Shown here: positions 1 to 5,605 of the stretch, piece by piece
Layout: every line of letters starts with the position of its first letter
Numbering within the stretch: position 1 is the stretch's first letter
Source of the DNA: CANJBX01 sp041487815
Lineage (GTDB): Bacteria > Pseudomonadota > Alphaproteobacteria > Rhizobiales > Xanthobacteraceae
Direction of reading: 5' to 3'
DNA: 7,896 nucleotides
Assembly: GCA_041487815.1 (NCBI GenBank)
Contig: JBGPOB010000169.1
Coordinates: forward strand, 1 to 7,896
Notes under the pieces: generated by a model
Databases searched by the model: none
Seen by the model: only the letters and a program-made list of their open reading frames with translations
What the model was told of the DNA's origin: nothing
Translations under genes and position numbers: made by a program

Positions 1-194
1 ATTTTTTCGTCAACCGCGGCTGCGACGGGTTCGTCGTCGCGGCGACGCACGTGCCCGGCGCCTATGCCGACTTCGTGACGCATGTGATTCCGGAATTGCA
101 GAAGCGCGGCCTCTATCACAAGGATTACGCCGGCGCGACGCTGCGCCAGAATCTCGGGCTGCCGATGCCGAAGATCGGCGACTGGAAGCATTGA
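1..194 (+). CDS. LLM-class flavin-dependent monooxygenase (NtaA/SnaA/DszA type), C-terminal fragment
   Basis: Only the last 63 codons are present, with codons in frame from base 3 and TGA at 192-194; the gene begins upstream of the window. The visible peptide holds a CDGFVVAATHVPG segment, then FVTHVIPELQKRGL, then TLRQNLGLPMP. This order (DGF..., P-G, D/F..V.PEL..RGL, Y.G.TLR..LGL) is the C-terminal signature of the NtaA/SnaA/DszA branch of the bacterial-luciferase superfamily. These enzymes use reduced FMN supplied by a separate reductase to oxygenate small organic substrates in the cytoplasm. The substrate cannot be read from this fragment. The next gene starts 15 bp downstream on the same strand and has its ribosome site just after this stop, so the two are very probably co-transcribed. 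The family call is fairly secure and the function is open. Confidence 0.85.
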   Translation, partial: FFVNRGCDGFVVAATHVPGAYADFVTHVIPELQKRGLYHKDYAGATLRQNLGLPMPKIGDWKH

Positions 195-209
195 ACGGAG
201 AATGCCTTG

Positions 210-1442
210 ATGGCTGACATGACTCACGCTGCAACCGCCATCGCGCGCGGATCGAAAGCGCGCCGTTCGCTGGTTGACGTCGCCAAGGAAATGCATCCGA
301 TCTTCAACGCGCAGGGTGCCGCGAACGAGGCCAAGGGCGCGCTGACCGACGCAACACTCAAGGCGCTTTGGGACGGCGGCTTTTTTGGCATGTGGATCCC
401 GCGCTGTTTCGGCGGCATCGAAGCCGGGCCGCTCGAAGCGCTCGGTACCGTCGAGCAGCTCAGCTATTCGGACGGCTCGACGGGCTGGGTGTTCATGGCC
501 CAGCAGGTCGGCACTTGTTCGGCCGCGGCCTATCTGCCGCCGGAAAGTGCGAAGGAGCTGTTTGGCAAAGGAAACTGGCCGTTCATCGCGGGACAGGGCG
601 CGCCGAATGGGCGCGGGGTGCCTGACGGCAAAGGCTTCCGCCTGACGGGCCATTGGAACTACGGAAGCGGGCTCTTGCATTCGCAATGGATTCATACCGG
701 CGCGAATATTTTCGAGAATGGCGTCCAGCGCATGATGCCCGACGGCAAAAAGCCCGATGTGCGCATCTTCATCCTGCCGATCGAGCAAGCGGAGTTACGC
801 GGCAACTGGGACGTCATGGGACTGCGAGCGACCGGCAGCGTCGATTACACGATCGACAACGTGCTTGTACCGGAGGAGTTCACTCACATTCAGTCGGCTA
901 ACACTCCCAATCAGGGCGGCCAGCTCTTTACGCTGGCGATCTTCGGCATCAGCACGATTGGCCACACCGGTTTTGCGCTCGGCATTGGCCGCCGCGTCCT
1001 TGACGAACTGCGGCAACTGGCAACCGCCGAGACGGGCCGCCCGCAAACTTTGCCGCAGCGCGGCGGCGGCGAAAGTTTTCACGAGCAGTTCGGCCTGGCC
1101 GAGGCGAAGGTACGCGCCGCGCGCGCCTTCGTTTACGAAAGCTGGGCGGACATCGAGGCGACGTTGAATCGTGGCGACAGGGCAAGTGTGCGCCAGATCA
1201 CGCTGGCGCGGCTGGCGCTCAACTATGCCACTACGGCGGTCGCCGAGGTTTGCGCGTTTGCATACCGCTATGGCGGCGGCGCGGCGCTGCGCGACGGCAT
1301 TTTGCAGCGCTGCTTCCGCGATATGAACGCGGGCACCCAGCATGCGACGGTTTCGACCGGCATTCTACGCGAGTGCGCACGCGAGCTTTTGGGCCTCGCC
1401 GAGGGCAAGGTCTGGGCGGGCCGGGCGTTGATCGATCCGTGA
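210..1442 (+). CDS. Acyl-CoA-dehydrogenase-fold flavin monooxygenase (group D, HpaB-C2/HsaA/DszC-like)
   Basis: 410 aa from ATG 210. GGAG at 197-200 lies 9 nt upstream; a TTG at 207 would add one residue and cannot be excluded. The protein has the acyl-CoA dehydrogenase layout: an N-terminal helical domain with GFFGMWIPRCFGGIEAG (about 57-73), GSTGWVFM (89-96), a mid beta domain with GLRATGSVDYTIDNVLVPEE, and a C-terminal helical bundle ending GTQHATVSTGILRECARELLG. The D/GS-x-x-WV segment and the GT/GS-x-x-V/Y-x-x-x-x-VFVP-like stretch are typical of the two-component monooxygenases that reuse this fold (HsaA, DszC, C2 of 4-hydroxyphenylacetate hydroxylase). The usual dehydrogenase catalytic Glu after the late Gly is not evident. 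It would take reduced flavin from a partner reductase, which is not in the window. It sits directly behind an LLM monooxygenase gene, which favours an oxygenase role. A true dehydrogenase remains possible. Confidence 0.8.
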   Translation: MADMTHAATAIARGSKARRSLVDVAKEMHPIFNAQGAANEAKGALTDATLKALWDGGFFGMWIPRCFGGIEAGPLEALGTVEQLSYSDGSTGWVFMAQQVGTCSAAAYLPPESAKELFGKGNWPFIAGQGAPNGRGVPDGKGFRLTGHWNYGSGLLHSQWIHTGANIFENGVQRMMPDGKKPDVRIFILPIEQAELRGNWDVMGLRATGSVDYTIDNVLVPEEFTHIQSANTPNQGGQLFTLAIFGISTIGHTGFALGIGRRVLDELRQLATAETGRPQTLPQRGGGESFHEQFGLAEAKVRAARAFVYESWADIEATLNRGDRASVRQITLARLALNYATTAVAEVCAFAYRYGGGAALRDGILQRCFRDMNAGTQHATVSTGILRECARELLGLAEGKVWAGRALIDP

Positions 1443-1480
1443 GTCGTTCGGCGTCAAGCGCGCGCGATGTACGGAAGATT

Positions 1481-2554
1481 TTACTTTGGCAGAATTCGCC
1501 GGCTTTGCAGGTCGCGCAGCTGGGTCACGAACATCGCTTCGGTGTCGACGCAATCGTGAAATCCCGCCTGCCTGATCTTGATCGTGCTTTGCAGCGACTC
1601 AAACGGCGCCTGCCGGTGGCGGAACGTAAAGTCCGCATATTCCCAGGACGGAACGAGTTGCTCGAAACGGTACGGCCGAAGTTGGTGCTTTTGCACGAGG
1701 GCGTCCCAGACTTTGCCTTTGTCCGGCATGACGCGCGCGAGCGACATCGCGTGCGGCGCCGCGCACTCCATGCCAAAGACTTCCGCGATGCGCGGAAACG
1801 CCTGCTCCCACAGAAAGCAGTCGCCGTTGCTGACGTTGAAGATTTGATTTGCGGCCGCCGGATTTTGGCCCGCCCAGTGAACGGCCCTTGCCAGCAGTCC
1901 GGCATCGCACGCGTCCTTGAGATGACCGGTTGCGCCGGGAAAGCGCAATGCGAGCCCCAGCTCGCGGCTGATCGCCGCAAACAGACCGACCGTCAAGATC
2001 GTATTCATCGGACTGCCGACTGCGAAGCCGCAAACCGCCGGCGGCCGCAAGATCGTCCAATGCCATGGCTTGCCGCGTTGGCGCGCGCGCAGAAAGTCCT
2101 CCTGGTCGTAGTAGAAGTTCGGCGGCATCGTGCGCGGGTCGGTCTCGCGCGAAGGCACGCGCGGCGGCGGCCCAAGATGCACGCCATAGGCCTTGCCACC
2201 ATGCATCAGTGCAATGTGCCGCAGCGCCGGCGAAGTCTCCTCGATCACATCAAGGAGGTTCTTGAGCATGGTGAGATTGACGCGAACATGGTCGGCTTCG
2301 GTCCAGCCCGAGACCAGCGACGGCTGCTCGTGCAGCGCCGCGAAGATGACATGCGTAATATCTCGATGGTCCCGCAGCGCCGCCCGGCACGACTCGGCAT
2401 TCATCAGATCGGCGGATACGAATTGCGCGCGGCTGTCGAAGTCCGGCGCGCGCCGCGACAAGGCGATCACCTCCCAATCGGAAAGGCCGCTCAGATACTC
2501 GACGTTCGCGCGCCCGACGACGCCGAGAGCGCCGACAACCAAGGCTTTTGGCAT
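1481..2554 (-). CDS. PRISE-type SDR (progesterone 5-beta-reductase/iridoid synthase-like enone reductase)
   Basis: 357 aa. I chose the ATG at 2554 because MPKALVVGALGVVG begins the Rossmann fold immediately and GAGGGA (2565-2570) lies 10 nt upstream. A TTG at 2623 would add 23 residues unlike the family. Seen in order: the glycine motif GALGVVG (8-14), an acidic/basic strand with SRR (33-35), VNLTMLKNLL (92-101), HGGKAYGVHLG with Lys121, PNFYYDQEDFL with Tyr148/149, WTILRPPAVCGF, LRFPG, NVSNGDCFLWEQ, MPDKGKVWDALVQKH and a C-terminal IKIRQAGFHDCVDTEAMF. This series is diagnostic of the PRISE group, which lacks the usual SDR Tyr-x3-Lys and instead uses a Lys near residue 147 and a Tyr near 179 of the plant enzyme. 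Known members reduce the C=C of activated enones with NADPH. The gene is convergent with the monooxygenase pair and divergent from the Bug operon, so it is probably its own transcription unit. The substrate is unknown. Confidence 0.88.
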   Translation of the reverse strand: MPKALVVGALGVVGRANVEYLSGLSDWEVIALSRRAPDFDSRAQFVSADLMNAESCRAALRDHRDITHVIFAALHEQPSLVSGWTEADHVRVNLTMLKNLLDVIEETSPALRHIALMHGGKAYGVHLGPPPRVPSRETDPRTMPPNFYYDQEDFLRARQRGKPWHWTILRPPAVCGFAVGSPMNTILTVGLFAAISRELGLALRFPGATGHLKDACDAGLLARAVHWAGQNPAAANQIFNVSNGDCFLWEQAFPRIAEVFGMECAAPHAMSLARVMPDKGKVWDALVQKHQLRPYRFEQLVPSWEYADFTFRHRQAPFESLQSTIKIRQAGFHDCVDTEAMFVTQLRDLQSRRILPK

Positions 2555-2762
2555 TTGCGCGTTATCCCTCACCGCAAGTTGCGCGCACGGCAGCCGGTGG
2601 CTGCGCGTTGACGCCAATGACAATACTCGGTTTCAATCGTTCCGATATCCGATCTTCGCCGTCCGGCAATCCGAAATGACACCTATCAGGGGCTTGTCCG
2701 CACTTCACATTCTGCCCGATGATGCGCCGAATGCAATTGGGCCCGGTGATCGCGGTTTAGTC
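2555..2762. promoter_or_regulatory. Divergent intergenic region between PRISE gene and Bug operon
   Basis: These 208 bp separate two divergently transcribed starts and should hold both promoters. I see no convincing paired -35/-10 hexamers in either direction. A TTGACG at 2609-2614 is the best -35 lookalike for the plus strand but has no good -10 partner. A short perfect hairpin, GCAGCC-GGT-GGCTGC (2590-2604), would lie in the leader of the minus-strand gene. A direct repeat CCGAT-AT-CCGAT lies near 2642-2653. No operator is assigned. A LysR-controlled promoter here is plausible but not shown. Confidence 0.45.
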
Positions 2763-3755
2763 ATGCCAACGAAAACTTCGCGTCGTTATCTGCTGAGCGG
2801 CTTGGCGGCCGTCGCAATGGCGAGTCTCGCCGCAACGCCCGCGCGGTCGGAATTTCCCGACCGCATGATCCGATGGATCGTGCCGTTCCCCGCCGGCGGC
2901 GGACTTGACGCGGTGACCCGGATCGTCGCCGGAAAACTCGCGGATAACATCGGCCAGACGGTCATCGTCGAAAACAAGACCGGCGGGTCCGGATTCATCG
3001 GAGCGGTCGCGCTCGCGCAGTCACGGCCCGACGGCTATACGCTGATGACGCAGGCACTCGGCATGTCGATGAATCCGGCGATCTATCAGAGCCTGCCCTA
3101 CGATCCGATCAAGGACATACAGCCGGTCGCCCAGATCGGCGTCGTGCCCGTCATCATCGCGACCGGGCCGAAGGTCGAAGCCGCCACGCTCGCGCAATTC
3201 ATCGCACTGGCAAAGTCCAATCCGCGCCGTTACAAGGGCGCGTCGTTTGCGACCGGGTCCGGCACGCTGATGCTCGAAATGTTTCGCCTGCAGGCCGGAA
3301 TCGAAATGCCGATCGTACCCTATCGCGGTGTTGCCGATGCGGTGGCCGCCACAATCGCCGGCGAGACGGATTTGGTCATCATGGATGGTACCTCGGTCGT
3401 GCCGCATCTCAAGGCCGGACGCTTGCGCGGGCTTGCGGTCGCCGCAGATAAGCGGCTCCCAGAAGTGGCCAATGTTCCCACCACGGGCGAGGCGGGGCTT
3501 GCGAACTACAAGATCGAGTTCTGGTATGCGGCCTTCACCCAGGGCGCGACCCCGCGGCCAATCGTCGAGCGGCTCAACGCAGAAATCAACAAGGCGGTCG
3601 CCGCAACCGACGTTTCCGACAAGCTCAAGGCCATCGGCCTCGCTCCCGTCAACCGAACCGCCGACGACTTCAGGGCGCAGCATTACCGCGAAATGCAGGA
3701 ATGGGCGGACGTCGTCAAGCAGTCCGGTTTCAAGCCATTGGAGATTGCGCGGTGA
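2763..3755 (+). CDS. Bug/TTT-family periplasmic solute-binding protein
   Basis: 330 aa from ATG 2763. The frame is open further upstream, but this ATG starts a proper export signal: basic MPTKTSRRYLL, hydrophobic SGLAAVAMASLAA (12-24), and a likely cut after ARS (29) before EFPDR. The SRRYLL twin-arginine resembles a Tat signal. The ribosome site is weak (GGTGA at 2745-2749). The mature protein shows the Bug hallmarks: FPDRMIRWIVPFPAGGGLDAVTR (31-53, with the Pro-Phe-Pro-x-Gly-Gly ligand loop and Asp49), GQTVIVENKTGGSG, RPDGYTLM, the second-domain PYRGVADAVAATIAGETDLVIMD, and GRLRGLAVAADKRLPEVANVPTTGEAG. Family members bind carboxylic acids for tripartite tricarboxylate transporters or for sensing. 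No TctA/TctB membrane partner is in the window, so this is one of the common orphan binders. It opens an operon with a hydroxycinnamoyl-CoA hydratase-lyase, so an aromatic acid ligand is a reasonable inference. Confidence 0.92.
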   Translation: MPTKTSRRYLLSGLAAVAMASLAATPARSEFPDRMIRWIVPFPAGGGLDAVTRIVAGKLADNIGQTVIVENKTGGSGFIGAVALAQSRPDGYTLMTQALGMSMNPAIYQSLPYDPIKDIQPVAQIGVVPVIIATGPKVEAATLAQFIALAKSNPRRYKGASFATGSGTLMLEMFRLQAGIEMPIVPYRGVADAVAATIAGETDLVIMDGTSVVPHLKAGRLRGLAVAADKRLPEVANVPTTGEAGLANYKIEFWYAAFTQGATPRPIVERLNAEINKAVAATDVSDKLKAIGLAPVNRTADDFRAQHYREMQEWADVVKQSGFKPLEIAR

Positions 3756-3808
3756 TTGCGGTTGCAACGCGGCGCCGATCAATTTGACGCATCGACAGGA
3801 GAATCCCG

Positions 3809-4657
3809 ATGGCAGCCAAAAAGCGGGCCGAACCCTGGGGCGACAATGTTCTGGTCGAGTTCAAGGACCAGATCGCCTGGGTGTCGCTCAATCGCCCCGA
3901 AAAGCGCAATGCCATGAGCCCGGCGCTCAATCGCGAGATGCTTGAGGTTCTTGATGCGCTGGAGATCGACGATCGCTGCAAGCTGCTGGTGCTGACCGGC
4001 GTAGGCGAATCGTTTTCCGCCGGCATGGACCTGAAGGAGTATTTTCGCGAAGTCGACAATGCCACCGCGATCGAAGTGATGCGGGTGCAGCGCGCGTCGA
4101 TGAGCTGGCAATGGCGGCGGCTAATGTATTTTCCGAAGCCCACGATCGCAATGGTCAATGGCTGGTGCTTCGGCGGCGGCTTTACGCCACTGTGCTCATG
4201 CGACCTTGCCATCGCCGCCGAGGAAGCAACCTTCGGGTTGGCGGAAATCAACTGGGGCATCATTCCGGCGGGCAATGTGACGCGCGCGGTCGCCGAAAAG
4301 ATGACGACGTCCGACGCGCTCTATTATCTCATGACCGGCGAAACATTCGATGGACGCAAGGCCGCGGCGATGCGGCTCGTCAACGAAGCCGTGCCGCGTG
4401 CGAAGTTGCGCGAACGTACCGAGGAGTTAGCCCGCAAGCTTCTTGAGAAGAATCCGCATGTTTTGAGCGCGGTCAAGCACGCATACCGGCGCGTCAAGGA
4501 CATGTCATGGGATGTTTCGGAAGATTATCTCTACGCCAAGGCGCAGGCGACCTACTCGACCGATCCCGAACACGGACGCAAGCACGGGCTGGAGCAATTC
4601 CTCGACGAAAAGTCGTACCGGCCAGGCTTGTCCAATTATCGCCGTGAAAAAAAATAG
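3809..4657 (+). CDS. ech: 4-hydroxycinnamoyl-CoA (feruloyl-CoA) hydratase-lyase
   Basis: 282 aa; ATG 3809 has AGGAGA (3797-3802) at a 6-nt spacing. This crotonase-fold enzyme hydrates the side-chain double bond of feruloyl- or p-coumaroyl-CoA and then retro-aldol cleaves it to vanillin or 4-hydroxybenzaldehyde plus acetyl-CoA. The match to the Pseudomonas HCHL/Ech group, as I recall its sequence, runs nearly end to end: LNRPEKRNAMSP (27-38), AGMDLKEYFREVD (71-83), QWRR, KPTIAMVNGWCFGGGF (110-125), EINWGI (146-151), LYYLMTG, and EDYLYAK (238-244). Residues known to matter in HCHL map at a constant offset of +3: Met70 to Met73, Glu143 to Glu146, Trp146 to Trp149, and the substrate-hydroxyl Tyr239 to Tyr242. 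Ser123 is replaced by Thr126. Keeping the Tyr suggests a para-hydroxylated aromatic substrate. It lies 53 bp after the Bug gene and 18 bp before the SDR, in one operon. No CoA ligase or aldehyde dehydrogenase is adjacent. The symbol follows the Pseudomonas name. Confidence 0.9.
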   Translation: MAAKKRAEPWGDNVLVEFKDQIAWVSLNRPEKRNAMSPALNREMLEVLDALEIDDRCKLLVLTGVGESFSAGMDLKEYFREVDNATAIEVMRVQRASMSWQWRRLMYFPKPTIAMVNGWCFGGGFTPLCSCDLAIAAEEATFGLAEINWGIIPAGNVTRAVAEKMTTSDALYYLMTGETFDGRKAAAMRLVNEAVPRAKLRERTEELARKLLEKNPHVLSAVKHAYRRVKDMSWDVSEDYLYAKAQATYSTDPEHGRKHGLEQFLDEKSYRPGLSNYRREKK

Positions 4658-4675
4658 CTGGTTGCGGAGGCGAGG

Positions 4676-5455
4676 ATGGATTTGAACCTCGCGGGACGCA
4701 CGGCGCTCGTCACCGGCGCTTCCAAGGGCATCGGCCTTGCCATCGGCAAGTGGTTTGCGAAGGAAGGCGTCAACCTCTGCCTGATCGCGCGCTCGCAGGA
4801 CGTGCTGGAGAACGAAGCCGCGGCGATCCGCGCCGCATGCCAGGTCAACGTGCAGACCATGACGGCGGACCTGTCCGACGCCGGCCGGCGCGCGAAGGTG
4901 TTTCAGGCGTTTCCCGACGTTGACATTCTCGTCAACAACGCGGGCGCGGTTCCGGGCGGCGCGATCGAGGACGTCGACGAAGCGGCCTGGCGCAAGGGCT
5001 GGGACCTCAAGGTCTTTGGCTACGTCGACATGACACGGCTGTACCTTGAGCGCATGAAGCAGCGGCGCCGCGGCGTCATCGTCAACGTCATCGGGGCGGG
5101 CGGCGAAAAGCTCACCTACGGCTATATCGCCGGCAGCGCCGGCAACGCGTCGCTGATGGCCTTTACGCGTACAATCGGCGGGACCAGTCCCGACTTTGGC
5201 GTGCGTGTGATTGGCGTCAACCCGGGTCCCGTCGCAACCGAGCGCGTCGAATATCTCGCGCGGCAGCGCGCTGCCAAGGCGGGCGACGAAAGCCGGTGGC
5301 GCGAAGGATTTTCAAAGATGCCGTTCGGGCGCCCGGCGACGACCGACGAGATCGCGGCGACGGTCGTATTTTTGGCGTCGGACCTGTCGTCTTATACGAG
5401 CGGGACAATCGTAACCGTTGACGGCGGAATGACCCATCGCGGGCAATTGGCGTGA
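4676..5455 (+). CDS. SDR-family oxidoreductase with altered catalytic tetrad
   Basis: 259 aa; ATG 4676 is preceded by GGAGG (4666-4670) at 5 nt. It is a classical short-chain dehydrogenase in length and fold: TGASKGIG (13-20) for the dinucleotide, AR at 38-39 (an NADP-like second basic position is possible), ADL (64-66), NNAG (87-90), and the C-terminal PFGRPATTDEIAATVVFLASDLSSYTSGTIVTVDGG. The active site is unusual. The tetrad Asn is Lys112 (WDLKVFG), the catalytic Ser position reads NVIGAGG (137-143) with no Ser, Tyr150 is kept, and the Tyr+4 Lys is Ser154 (YIAGSAGNA). After this come FTRTIGG and GVNPGPVATER. I recognise this YIAGSAGNA-bearing group as a recurrent bacterial SDR subfamily without knowing its substrate. 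It is co-transcribed with the hydratase-lyase, so it could act on the aldehyde or on a hydroxyacyl-CoA intermediate. Fold is certain; chemistry is uncertain. Confidence 0.88.
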   Translation: MDLNLAGRTALVTGASKGIGLAIGKWFAKEGVNLCLIARSQDVLENEAAAIRAACQVNVQTMTADLSDAGRRAKVFQAFPDVDILVNNAGAVPGGAIEDVDEAAWRKGWDLKVFGYVDMTRLYLERMKQRRRGVIVNVIGAGGEKLTYGYIAGSAGNASLMAFTRTIGGTSPDFGVRVIGVNPGPVATERVEYLARQRAAKAGDESRWREGFSKMPFGRPATTDEIAATVVFLASDLSSYTSGTIVTVDGGMTHRGQLA

Positions 5456-5495
5456 GTGTCGGCGGCCTGCATTCTTAAACGAATTCGCTCAGTCA

Positions 5496-5523
5496 CCGCT
5501 CATTCCCGCGCAAGCGGGAATCC
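5496..5523 (+). repeat. REP-like palindromic unit 1
   Basis: A 28-nt unit whose core is a perfect 8-bp stem, ATTCCCGC (5502-5509) and GCGGGAAT (5514-5521), around a GCAA loop. The stretch CATTCCCGCGCAAGCGGGAA is of the type scattered between genes in many proteobacteria. Read in one frame it gives the spurious peptide SRASGNP seen so often in over-called ORFs. It may act as a transcript end or a 3' stabiliser. Confidence 0.85.
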
Positions 5524-5550
5524 AAGATGCGATTCCGGAGTTACGGTGCC

Positions 5551-5578
5551 GGGTCTCCGCTGGCGCGAGGACGAGCGG
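5551..5578 (-). repeat. REP-like palindromic unit 2, inverted
   Basis: The reverse complement of these 28 nt matches unit 1 at 21 of 28 positions without gaps, so it is an inverted, diverged copy 27 nt away. Its own stem, GTCTCCGC (5553-5560) with GCGAGGAC (5565-5572), has one G-T wobble and one mismatch. Together the two units make a BIME-like module in the gap between convergent genes. Confidence 0.75.
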
Positions 5579-5605
5579 ACTTCATTCGATTTTGAAAATC
5601 ATCCG

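Larger units (their letters stand above)
5456..5605. other. Convergent intergenic gap with REP pair
   Basis: 150 bp lie between the stop codons of the SDR (+) and the acyl-CoA dehydrogenase (-). Apart from the two REP-like units annotated separately, I see no gene, and no hairpin followed by a T-run that would make a clear intrinsic terminator. The REP hairpins may end or stabilise either transcript. Confidence 0.7.

Noticed and set aside
1250..2611. Long plus-strand open frame (453 codons) opposite the PRISE gene
   Set aside because: It overlaps two well-matched genes, is Arg-rich with no recognisable domain, and runs antisense to the full PRISE motif set. It is a GC-rich shadow frame.
2555..2623. 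PRISE start at TTG 2623
   Set aside because: The Rossmann motif begins right after the ATG at 2554, which has a reasonable ribosome site. The extension has no family match.
2193..2762. N-terminal extension of the Bug gene to 2193
   Set aside because: The extension would bury the export signal and overlap the opposite-strand PRISE gene. ATG 2763 gives a proper signal peptide.
3756..3808. Palindrome GTTGCAAC between the Bug and hydratase-lyase genes
   Set aside because: It is only 8 bp inside a short operon spacer and is expected by chance.
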